From NCBI GenBank assembly GCA_024752435.1, contig CP103033.1:62001-126000 (forward strand): a stretch of DNA of 64,000 nt, read 5' to 3'. Shown piece by piece: positions 1 to 9,549 of the stretch. The stretch is from Allantophomopsis cytisporea. Its lineage: Eukaryota > Ascomycota > Leotiomycetes > Phacidiales > Phacidiaceae. Made by a program: the position numbers and the translations under genes. The notes beneath the pieces are model-generated. The model was not told the DNA's origin and did no database searches. It worked only from the letters and a program-made list of their open reading frames with translations. Position 1 is the first letter of the stretch. Every line of letters starts with the position of its first letter.

Positions 1-91
1 TTTGTGACTCATCTTTGGTGAGACTTATGTTTGATCCACACAACGCTTTAGACTTCTATGAAAGAATATAAGCTGCCATCATACATCAATA

Positions 92-163
92 GGCCTGATA
101 GTTCAGTGGTAGAATTCTTGCTTTGGGTGTAAGAGGTCTCCGGTTCAATCCCGGATTAGGCCC
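92..163 (+). tRNA. tRNA-Pro (anticodon UGG), intronless
   Basis: A complete 72-nt cloverleaf can be folded. The acceptor arms GGCCTGA and TTAGGCC pair with one G-T. The D-arm is GTTC/GAAT. The anticodon stem CTTGC/GTAAG closes the loop TTTGGGT, with TGG at positions 34-36. The variable loop is AGGTC, the T-arm is TCCGG/CCGGA around TTCAATC, and the discriminator is C. Internal A and B boxes are present and no CCA is encoded, as expected for a eukaryotic nuclear tRNA. It reads proline CCA codons, which are frequent in the CoA-transferase and cyclophilin genes of this window. Confidence 0.95.
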
Positions 164-168
164 TATTC

Positions 169-173
169 TTTTT
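169..173 (+). terminator. RNA polymerase III terminator of the tRNA
   Basis: A run of five T residues lies six bases after the tRNA discriminator base, the usual Pol III stop. Confidence 0.75.
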
Positions 174-1359
174 GCTTTTCGTCTCTTGAGATTTAGTATA
201 TCATTTGGACTATGGTAAAGCATTGTTTGTTATATGATATCTATATCCGTTCCCGAAGCTGGGCAAAAGTTTCTAGAAGTTGAGATATCGCAGTTACTCT
301 TTTTGATTAAATTCTCGTGTAATGTTGAGAGCTGTTTGTTTGATGTCTCTAGTAAGTTCAAGTGCGATATATACCAAAGTATTCAGACATCTACACGTTA
401 AACGTCTGATTTCTGATTAAATACTAAAGATAAGTTCCTATAGTGAATCGAACATCTACTTGTTCTATGACAAACACTTTGCATCTCATATAATCTACTT
501 TGATTTGGTGTCTTTATTCTTAACTTTTCCTATAGGATTAAGGTCCCCATGCCATGGAACGACTCAGTAGTTGTCATTACTTTGAGACGTCAGATCAATC
601 AAAGTTCACTTTTTGAAGTATAGTATATCCCTACACACGGTTGGGTATCTGTAACGTTGTAAAACCTGCTTTAGTATCAAATTTGAGTGGCTGTTCATAA
701 TGTTGGGTGGCCGTGCGGTTATTATCTCAACACTTGATACAATTTCTACTCGACAAGATAGTTTGATTCTATCTGCATATCTATACGCGGATATGCATAG
801 GGAGAAGTGATATCTTATCACTAAGATAGATTAACCAGGTGAGCAGACAGAGTAAGCCACTAGAATATATCGAATGCAGAAACCCTTGTGCGATTGATGC
901 TATTTGTCGTGGAGAAATTGTCATTCATGGAAAATGCGACGGATATACATGGTTTTATAACTAGCGAAAGCCTAGCTGAAATAACAATAAGTAAGCAAAC
1001 AATCAGCACGATTAGGGGGATGGCAATGATGACAAAGGTCCACAGTAGAGAGTTATCCATACAGGACACTCCATTACACTCAGATAGATGTGTTAGGCAA
1101 ACCCTGTACTATATGTGATTTTGCTTTGATTTGTCTTCTCAAATGCGTTTCTCATCCACTTCAACATCTTGAGATCTAATCTCTTTGTAACACTTCATCA
1201 AGGATCACAGCCCATGCGACGAGTATCAAACTCATGTAGATACCAATCTAATGACTAAAATCACGAGAATATCAGAGAAAACTAGTATATCGTATTAAAT
1301 CATTAAGTAAATATCACAGACCGAACCTTCCCTATATACAATCCCCAAACTTTTCCATG
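174..1359. other. Gene-free spacer
   Basis: AT-rich sequence between the tRNA and the 3' end of the permease gene. Only short unconnected open frames are present and no repeats or motifs stand out. It probably includes the permease 3' UTR at its right end. Confidence 0.6.
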
Positions 1360-3039
1360 TTAAAGAAGATACCTATAATCAGGACTCAAATCACCCAACT
1401 CCGTCTTCTCATACTCCGTAAGTCCAACATCGACAGGAGTTCTATTACGCTTTCTATTTTCCCAAGAGATGGCTGCAGCATAGATGGAGCAGGAAACGGC
1501 ACTGAGGCAGCAAAACGCGATACAAATCCCATAGCCCTTGCGGTATTCTGGGGCATCAGTGCTCAAGAAACTGTAAGTGGCGATGATACCACCGATATTG
1601 CCAAAGCCAACTTGCCAGGCGGAGCCCACAGCGCGACGGTGATGGCCGCCGAGGTTCATATTAAACCAACAAACGATGACGGGCATGGCTGCATAGGCGC
1701 CCATGGCGACAAGGAATAGAGCTGCATATTCGAGCTGCGTATTATGATGCACACTCAAAAGGATTCCGAATCCTACAATAGCAACGGCGATTGGGATCAA
1801 GCAGAAGACAAAGCGGTGGCGGAACTTGTCCGATGCAAAGGCGATCAGCATGGCGAAGCCGAAGGCACATGCCCATGGTGGTACGGCATGCAATTGGGTT
1901 TCGATAGGTGAGTACTTGTAAGAGGAAATGATGGCCGGTGAGAAGTAAGCGTAGGAATATGCGGGAACAATAAGTCCGAAGTACATGAATCCGCCAAGGA
2001 AGATCTTATAGTCCTTGAAGACACGCAGAACGTCTCGAACGGTAATGCGGCGCTCAGCAGCGGAACGGCCCTGGTCGATATAGAGGCGGGTCTTGACATA
2101 TTCGCGCTCCTCAGCATTTAGCCACTTGGCATCCTCAGGGAACGATGGGATGACGAAGTAAAAGCCAAGTGCTACTACGCAAGTGAGTACACCTTCAAGA
2201 ACGAAGATCCAGCGCCAGCCACGGTAGCCTCTCAAGTAGTCCATTTTGCCAATGGCGGATGCAAGGAGAGATCCAAATGCTCCAGCAAGAGTAGTGCTAC
2301 TGAAAAAGAAGGAGTACCGTCGTTGAGCTTCGGAACGCTGATACCACATTCCCTGTGAACTTGTTAGAATTGACAGATCTCTGGGGTAAACTGTACAGCT
2401 TTTTGGTGTGGATAAACTTACGATCAAGTAGAAGCAGCCTGGAAACATGCCCGCCTCAAATAGCCCGAGGAAGAATCGAGTGGTGAGTAAACCGCCATAA
2501 GTCGTAACTAAGCCCTGACAGATACCAACCAAGCCGAACATGAACATGCAGCCAGTCAACCAAACTTTCGGACTCAGTTTCTTGAGGAGCACATTACTTG
2601 GTACCTCGGCAATGATATATGGTACAAAGAATATAGTCAGAGCTGTGTTGTATTCGACACCCGTAAGGTTCAAGTCCGTGGCAAGACCGAAAGATTTGGC
2701 ATTGGCAATATTGACTCGATCGAGAAAGGCGAGAAGGTAGAGTATGCAGAGGAAGGGAATGACATGGAGATCAATCCTGGTCATGAGCGCCTTCTCAGTT
2801 ATATGAGGTGGGCATACTGCTACGAGAGACTCATTGGGTGTGTAGATATTCGAGGTGGTGGATTCGAGTTTCGGATCATAATAAGCTGATGGTTGATTTT
2901 CTGCTGTAGGTGATGGAGAACTCTCCGGAGAGCCTCCAGACTCTATAGAATATCAGCATTGGACTTTTTTCTTTGCTGTTCTTTTCTTTTCTGGAATCAT
3001 AGAGAGTAACGTACCCTTATTCCCACCAAATCCGAACAT
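1360..3039 (-). CDS. MFS transporter, Dal5/allantoate-permease (ACS) family
   Basis: Proton-coupled uptake permease of the anion:cation symporter family, expected in the plasma membrane; members carry allantoate, nicotinate, pantothenate, biotin or similar organic anions. Model: exons 3039-3015, 2942-2422 and 2352-1360, giving 512 aa. The 25-nt first coding exon ends at a GTACGT donor, and the joined frame continues through a polar N-terminus rich in Ser and Pro before the first membrane segment (IDLHVIPF, FLDRVNIANAK). About twelve hydrophobic segments follow, with the family pattern RFFLGLFEAGMFPG before the second intron and MWYQRSEAQRR straight after it. The second intron (2421-2353, 69 nt) is a multiple of three with no stop codon. 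The C-terminus is short and polar. The family is clear; the substrate cannot be read from the sequence. Confidence 0.9.
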
Positions 3040-4844
3040 CGTAGCGGTTCTTATCAATGATAGAGAAGGCAAGGTAAAGCAAAGTGATATGAAAGGTATG
3101 AAGTCTTTGATACACAACAGAGCAAGTGAAAGCAACAAAGTAATATGTGATGCCTTTTCACCAAGCCGTGGCAAGATATTGATTACCAATGTAAGTAGTA
3201 GAATACAAGATATGAAGTATGAAGCACAGTCAGAAATGGGGAAATTTTAACTGGCAGCAATAATGAAGATAAACCCTACCGTCGCACAATCATCATGCAG
3301 TCATGCAGTCATGCAGTTAGTAATTTGTGCACCGCACACCCATTCCTTATGACTCCTCAGTATTCAGAATACTTTGAGAGGCCTCGGTGCCGACCATCGC
3401 GACCATCCCACGCAACGCAAAGCACCGAGAATACCGAAAGCAGCTAGTCTTCCCCGCGTTAAGCACTCGGGTTGGTACAGGGGTGCCCGAGCTAGTATAT
3501 TCGTGGCGCTAGACTATCGACTAGCTTTAAAGGGGTGGATTACGCGCTCCGTGAGTGGTGGAGAGCTGCTGTGGAGCGATGAATAAGCTTGGCAACGCAC
3601 GAAGCCATGAAAGGATTTGCGCCGCAATCGGGATGGAATTGTGAGTAATACCAATGTAGTCATGGAGATAAAGAGCCTCCTTTTTTGATAGGCATGATTG
3701 GCAGGGTTCATATCAATTGAGTTTGAATTTTTCATTGTTTTTTCTTTGGGAAAGTTTGAGAGAGTGTGTTTGGTCGATCGTGAAGCTGAACTTTGAGGGT
3801 TGAAGAGTTGAGCAGAATTGAGTGTTGATAATACTCTCTCTCCGTACATACTGAGTGGAGATTCTTTTGTACGTGCAATCGAACGGAGATCAAAGCGATC
3901 TGATGATCAGCAGCACTATTTTTGAAGGACGGCTCGGCAAATGTGATTGGAGATGGACATTCCTATTATGTAAGTGACAATATTGTGATTGAGCGATGCT
4001 CTTCATCACTTTAATGTGTAGTTATATAGATACTTAAAATGTGACTTTTGAATTTAATTGTGAATATGGGAAAGCGAGGCAGCTGGTATGATGCACCCCG
4101 GTACCGAGGTGATATACTACTGTAAGGTACGTATGTACAATTGTGCAACAGAACATGATTGGTGCCGAAGGAGAGCCAATGTTTATGATTATCACGATAC
4201 CACAAATCTATAGAGCCGTTAAAACCCCTACGCAGAAGTATGTGGATGCTCTCTGGAAGAGTACATATTCTTGTTCTTTCTAGCACAAATCTCACAGACT
4301 ATGTTGAACATAATCTTGGGAAAGGTAATAGACAGCGTATCTATGAACCAACTCTCATCGGATGCGCCAAGCAAATGTGATCCGTATGGGAAGCGTGACG
4401 TACTCAGAGAAGGCATCTTGAAGAGCAGCGAATATTGTACAGATATGCCACTCCATTGATGGCGGGTATGAAGTCTACCCATTTGTAATCTAGATATGTC
4501 TCTGATGCAACTCCGCAGCCTCGATTTCGTCGAAAGAATGGAGCTCCTTGGCACATTGCCTATGCACATGTGGGTTTCTACGTAGTAGAGGCTCTGGGTG
4601 ACCTCGTTGCCCTTAGATTCTGTACAGGATACTAACAAGTCTCGGAGTGGATGGTGAAATTAATGCACTCATAAAAATATTCACAAGGACTAGGATATAC
4701 CATGCCAACGACACGAATCAATACACCAAAGATAAATCATCTGAGAAGCGTAAAGAGAATATGTATCATACTTTTGTTATATATCCAGTATGTAGTCGTC
4801 AAATATACCAACTGAACCAGCCAGATGATCTATACAGCCTGGCT
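3040..4844. other. Gene-free spacer with a short 8-bp repeat
   Basis: Permease upstream region and beyond. CATGCAGT occurs three times in tandem at 3294-3317. Several short open frames on both strands (for example 3514-3849 and 4228-4638) show no recognisable protein and no splice partners. Confidence 0.5.
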
Positions 4845-5282
4845 TTATTCTCTCCTCAATCCAAACTCCTCTTCACAAGCCCTCTCCGCAAGACATTCAA
4901 TGCTCCTCAATTCCTCCAACATAGAAATTGCGCATCTGAGAAATCCACTTACATCCTTTCCACGCATGCCGCTCTCACAAACCCTCACCGCCCACGCCAA
5001 CGTCCCATATGGCGGGCGCCTAGCAGTGCCAGCTATACGCATCACCGGTCCGCTGGCTGACCGCGAGTATGCAAGAGCACGCTGGTGTGTAGAAGAAGTG
5101 ACGAGGCAGTAGCAGCGGGCGAAGTCGAAGATGGCGCGGAGATGACAGAGAGCGCTGCGGAGAGTGGTGCGCAGCGCCGGGGTGGTGATGGGCGTTCTGG
5201 ATAGCAATTCCATGCTGGGGAGAGTGAGCTTTAGGATTGTGTGCAGCTCGGAAAGACTGTTGATTGTGATTTGTGTGCTCAT
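4845..5282 (-). CDS. Hypothetical protein, 145 aa
   Basis: An ATG-initiated uninterrupted frame in a stretch of locally higher GC than its flanks, which is what marks it as possibly coding. The predicted protein is 145 aa, Leu/Ala/Arg-rich, mostly amphipathic helix, with many Cys (for example ARCYC, LRCAIS, IECLAERACEE) and an acidic-basic tail. No membrane segment, signal peptide or family motif is visible and I do not recognise it. It could be a genuine orphan gene, an exon of a larger gene or chance. No flanking exon with matching splice phase was found. Confidence 0.35.
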   Translation of the reverse strand: MSTQITINSLSELHTILKLTLPSMELLSRTPITTPALRTTLRSALCHLRAIFDFARCYCLVTSSTHQRALAYSRSASGPVMRIAGTARRPPYGTLAWAVRVCESGMRGKDVSGFLRCAISMLEELRSIECLAERACEEEFGLRRE

Positions 5283-5682
5283 CTTCGCGCGACTTGCTTA
5301 TTGTGGTGAAGTAGGGTTAAATAATCTAACAATAGAAATCTTTCAGCAGACTGAAACCAAGGAGTCTTGGTATATAGTCCTGCACGCCGCACTTCTCTGG
5401 TGCATCTCATCAACATCGATTTGCTCATTCAGAAGGACCTCCCTAGAAAATCTCGGCTTCAATAGGTATCCCGTCTCTCCCGTTCATCACTACTTCTTTG
5501 TTAGATCCAAAAGCGCATTATCAAGGCCGTCACAAAGTAACAAAGAAGATTCTTGTCGATACAATCTATCGAACAGCAACAATTCCTTTGAAGTGGCTGA
5601 TCAGAATAATGGTTCATAATTCTTTGTCCCAACCCAAACGCCATGAATGCCTATGATACAATGTTCTAACGTAGAATCCTGC
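5283..5682. other. Gene-free spacer
   Basis: Upstream region of the hypothetical ORF and downstream region of the uS13m gene. An open frame on the plus strand here has no recognisable content. Confidence 0.5.
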
Positions 5683-6227
5683 TTAACCACGTCTGTTTAT
5701 CTTGTTCAACCTTCTCGCCGTCATGATCTGATAAGTAATGTCAGCATTATCCAACATCCATAATATACCGCCCGCCAACATACCTGGGACTTAGTGTTCT
5801 GTCCTCTGACTGGAAGACCCATAGCATGTCTTCTACCTCTGTAACTACCCATGTCTCTCAATCGCATGATATTATCCCTCAGCTTTCGTTTCAAATCGTT
5901 CTCGATGGTCATGTTGGTGAGATCGGCGTTGATCGAAAGAATCGTTTTTGGCGGAATTGAGCCTACTGTCGCGTTCGGCACAATGAAGTGACGTGCGAGG
6001 AGGCGGGAACAGTTCTGAGGACCGATACCATAGAAAGATTGAAGAGCTTTCTGTATGCTTATCAGTCACCAGATCCCTCATATATTCCCCATGAATAGAC
6101 ATCGATGAAATGGCCATACCTTGACCAGATGGCCTTCAACAAAGTTGTTTCCTAGAATGAACACCTGCAAACACAATTAGTATCAGAACTCATCAAAACT
6201 TTCGATATGTCTTATCGGACTCACCAT
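5683..6227 (-). CDS. SWS2: Mitochondrial small-subunit ribosomal protein uS13m (Sws2-like)
   Basis: Component of the head of the mitochondrial 30S-like subunit, contacting the decoding region and the large subunit. Model: exons 6227-6225, 6164-6120, 6050-5784 and 5727-5683, giving 119 aa with every phase consistent. The first coding exon is only the ATG, followed directly by a GTGAGT donor. The S13 helix-two-turn-helix start is visible (FYGIGPQNCSRLLARH), then the signature MRDMGSYRGRRHAMGLPVRGQ-type segment near residues 80-100 and the basic tail TARRLNKINRRG. The length fits fungal mitochondrial S13. It diverges from the cyclophilin gene across about 300 bp. The gene symbol is assigned by family match. 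Confidence 0.92.
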
Positions 6228-6535
6228 CTTGAGAACTAAAACAGTTTTGTGCAAATCCGCTCACAATGTTGTTGTCGTAATGATGCTGGCGCATCGAATC
6301 TTTGACATCGCGAACAGCAGCGGGCCGATAATGATCCATATCACGTGCCATCTCCCAATCTCAGCCTTTCCTTGTTTACAGGGGTGTCGTAATCGACACC
6401 TCTCCGAAACAGTCTGAGCTCCAATTGGAAGGTCTCAGCTGCTACTTGGCTATGTACTTCTCACCTCCCGCATAGTGTCTTCTTCTTTCACAACAACAAT
6501 AGTTGGATTTCAATTTCATCAATTGAGCCATCAAA
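6228..6535. promoter_or_regulatory. Shared divergent promoter (uS13m / ER cyclophilin)
   Basis: Only 308 bp separate the two start codons, which face away from each other, so both promoters and 5' leaders must lie here. The cyclophilin side is pyrimidine- and CAA-rich just before its ATG, as in many fungal leaders. No TATA box is evident. Confidence 0.6.
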
Positions 6536-7635
6536 ATGTTTACCCTCCACCGATTCGTAGTGTCCGCACTACTTCTTCTTACCGTTATTTTTATGTTCTT
6601 TGCTCAGACCGGTGAAGCTGCAAAGGGCCCAAAGATCACTCACAAGGTCTACTTCGAGTACGTTTTAGGGCCGTCCATATAATACACCATTAGAATTACT
6701 AACATCCCCGCAGCATCCAGCATGGAGATGAGGAACTTGGTCGTGTTGTAATTGGTCTCTACGGAAAGACTGTTCCAAAGACCACCGAGAACTTCAGAGC
6801 TTTGGCCGTCGGCAGTGAGGGTTTTGGTTATGAGGGTTCCACATTCCACCGTGTTATCAAGCAGTTCATGATTCAGGGCGGTGACTTTACCAAGGGTGAT
6901 GGTACTGGTGGAAAGTCTAGTATGTTTAGATACTTTGACTCATTGTCTTGTTGCTAACAATTCTAGTCTATGGTGCCAAGTTCCCAGATGAGAACTTCAA
7001 GTTAAAGCACTCCAAGAAGGGTCTTCTTTCCATGGCCAACGCTGGCAAGGACACCAACGGTTCTCAATTCTTCATTACTACCGCCATTACCTCGTAAGTT
7101 TATTCAATGCATTTAATGAATATCCTCTGACATAGACAGCTGGTTGGATGGCAAGCACGTCGTTTTCGGTGAGGTCCTCGAGGGCTACGATATCGTCGAG
7201 AAGATTGAGAATGTACCAAAGGGGCAGGGAGATAAACCAATCAAGCCTGTAAAGATTATCAAGAGCGGAGAGTTGGAAGTACCACCTGAAGGTATCCATG
7301 TGGAGCTATAAACGTACCCACGTCTTCTCTTGTTGCCCTCTTGACCTATAGATACTGATGCCGCTCAAGTCATCCTTGGTACTGCTGAATTCCAACCTGG
7401 CGAAAAGGAAAAGCCAGATCCTGAAACAGTCGACCCCGCTGCTGCGGGTGATCCTCTCAGCGAGGAAATCCCTCCCGTCGATTCAACCACCGAGGTCGAT
7501 GCAGGTTCTTTGGCTGGCTTGGGACTTTTGCAGAAGGGATTGTTCTTGGCTGTTATCTTTGCTTGTGTTGCTGCTTACATTCGTATGCGAAAATCCACTC
7601 CTCAAGCTCAGGGATATGAGAAGAGCTTGGCATAA
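6536..7635 (+). CDS. ER-type cyclophilin B, peptidyl-prolyl cis-trans isomerase with C-terminal membrane anchor
   Basis: Catalyses proline cis-trans isomerisation during folding of secretory proteins. Exons 6536-6657, 6714-6919, 6967-7093, 7140-7291 and 7352-7635 join in phase to 296 aa. Residues 1-29 form a signal peptide with a strong Leu/Val core. Residues 35-197 are the cyclophilin domain: FHRVI with catalytic Arg87, QFMIQGGDF, NGSQFFITT and the drug-binding Trp153. Many cyclophilins stop soon after the domain; here an acidic Pro/Glu linker leads to a hydrophobic segment at 263-279 and a short basic tail, so the enzyme is probably anchored in the ER or a secretory membrane with the catalytic domain in the lumen. 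There is no HDEL-type retrieval signal. Confidence 0.95.
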
Positions 7636-8418
7636 GTCATCTTAGGTTTAGATATACTGCAACTACTGAAATTTAGCTCCTCCAACAATCATTTCTCACT
7701 CAATTAGTGACCATATGCAGCATGTTATTTGTCGTTTCGTTGCGTCTTCTGCTTGAAAAGCCGTTCACGTCTGTGAGAGCAGCTTTAGCAGGTTTCATAT
7801 CGAAGCTCCTCTCAACTCTTCGGTTCACTTTCAATCTATATCTTAACACAACGAAATAGCTTGCTCACAAGAGTATCTTCTTTTCAATGTCTTATAGAAA
7901 TGGCCAAACCAAATCCAAAAAGTAGTATGGAGATATTCAGGAATTTCATCTTTCAGAAGTTGGGCGTCGAGCTTCATACGAAACTAACTCACAATGCATT
8001 GGCATAATTAACCTACTTTTTAGACTCCTGACCTTCAGAATTCATGTTGGAAATCTAAAAGCTGTAAATTGCTAAGTCCTAACTATGGCAATGCAGTCAG
8101 CCAGCAGATATACAGCCAAAGTTAGAAGTGCGAATCAATCATAAATATAGTGATAGAGAAGCTATCATTCGCAAGCACAATGTTCATCTGTGGCTTCACG
8201 TGCGCTCGTCGCGGCCCGAAAAATAGTCCGACCCCGCCAAACATTATCGCAGCCTCGTGTGCCTCGCAAAAAAGAAATCCAAATCCAAATCATAACCCAA
8301 TTCTCGGCGCGAATCCCATCACGACTGCCTTGTAACCACGACCATAAGACGACTATCACCCCTCCTACAGCAATATAAACATAGCCTATCAACCCTCCAC
8401 ACTGCCTATCCCGCAACA
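7636..8418. other. Gene-free spacer (cyclophilin 3' region, TRM112 promoter)
   Basis: Non-coding on both strands as far as I can see. The right end holds the TRM112 promoter. Confidence 0.6.
8374..8379 (+). promoter_or_regulatory. TATA box of TRM112
   Basis: TATAAA about 40 bases before the TRM112 start codon, in a C/A-rich promoter stretch. Confidence 0.5.
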
Positions 8419-8942
8419 ATGAAGGTCCTCACGCTCAATTTCCTCACCTGCGCCGTCAAGGCCTGCAAAAGCACCGCGACGTGCTTCCCTCTTCACCCAA
8501 AGGAGGCCGAGCTGGTGTCTGAGGACATCGAGTTGAACCCTAAGCTTTTGCTGAATGTTATGTCACGAATTGACTGGAATGCGCTCAAAATCACTGCTTC
8601 TGAGGTGAGCTTTTCTCATTCATTAAATACCTACTGAGGGCAACCCTGCGCAGATGCGAGGCATTGTTGATAATGAGGCCTTGGATTTGCTTTCACTCGG
8701 ATTAACCGAGTTGATCAAGGATGCTAATTCATTGCACGTAGCTCGGTTTTAACAACTTGAAGGAATCGCCGCCTTCTGAGGAGGAGCTGTTGGAGAACGA
8801 CATGGCGCTGATGAAGGAATTACATACGCTATTAATCGAGACTCAGGTCAGCGAGGGAAAGCTTGTGTGCGGGAACTGCGGGCACGAATATGCTGTGAAG
8901 GAGGGGATTGCGAATTTCTTGCTGCCGAACCACCTTGTTTGA
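8419..8942 (+). CDS. TRM112: TRM112, activator subunit of RNA and protein methyltransferases
   Basis: Small zinc-binding partner that stabilises several SAM-dependent methyltransferases (in yeast Trm9, Trm11, Mtq2 and Bud23), linking tRNA modification, eRF1 methylation and 18S rRNA methylation. Exons 8419-8604 and 8742-8942 give 128 aa, the normal size. The N-terminus MKVLTLNFLTCAVKAC and the C-terminal CGNCGHEYAVKEGIANFLLP followed by PNHLV are typical; together they supply the zinc-binding cysteines. The 137-nt intron has a GTGAGC donor, a GCTAAT branch site and acceptor CACGTAG. An earlier acceptor at 8654 leads to a stop codon, so the long intron is preferred. Confidence 0.93.
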
Positions 8943-9549
8943 ATTGTTCAGAGAATTTGAATTGTGATGGGAAACTAGAGTCTATTGAGTAGATGTTTGA
9001 GCAAAAGTTACACAGGGCCTGGGGAAGTTTGCACGAAAGGCAGGCCAGGATGAGTGATCAAGGGAGTTCAAGGCGTTGGTTTGGCTCGTCAAATGGAAGA
9101 AAGTATTACGGAATACCCATAGAATATGCAGGAAATCAAGACTGCAGTGACACAGAGCTTAAGCGTTCGCATTTGCATTCAAATGATGGCGCCATTCAAA
9201 GGATTCATTATGATCCTCTTCCGTGCCCCAACTCCTCGCCACTGTACAGATTTTGTATGCTACCAGGTAGCCCCAAATTTCCCAAATTCACAAATAATAG
9301 TACACATCTCCCTCGTTCGTAGAATCTGCCACTTCCGAAAGGAAAGTAGAAATTAAACCGCCTCCTCACACAACTTTGACCTTTGCCTAACACCAAGAAC
9401 CATTCGGGAACAAAGAAAACCCATGGAAGAAAATGCACATCTTTTAAAGACTTTTCCGTCCACCACCCAAGCAAGAGATCCATATACAGAAGGGCTGAAA
9501 AATGTTGAAATTTAATTGAGCAGGAGAGGTGAGGTGAGTGATATGAAGG
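8943..9549. other. Convergent 3' regions of TRM112 and SET1
   Basis: The two genes are transcribed toward each other and this interval must hold both 3' UTRs. No coding signal or repeat was seen. Confidence 0.6.
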
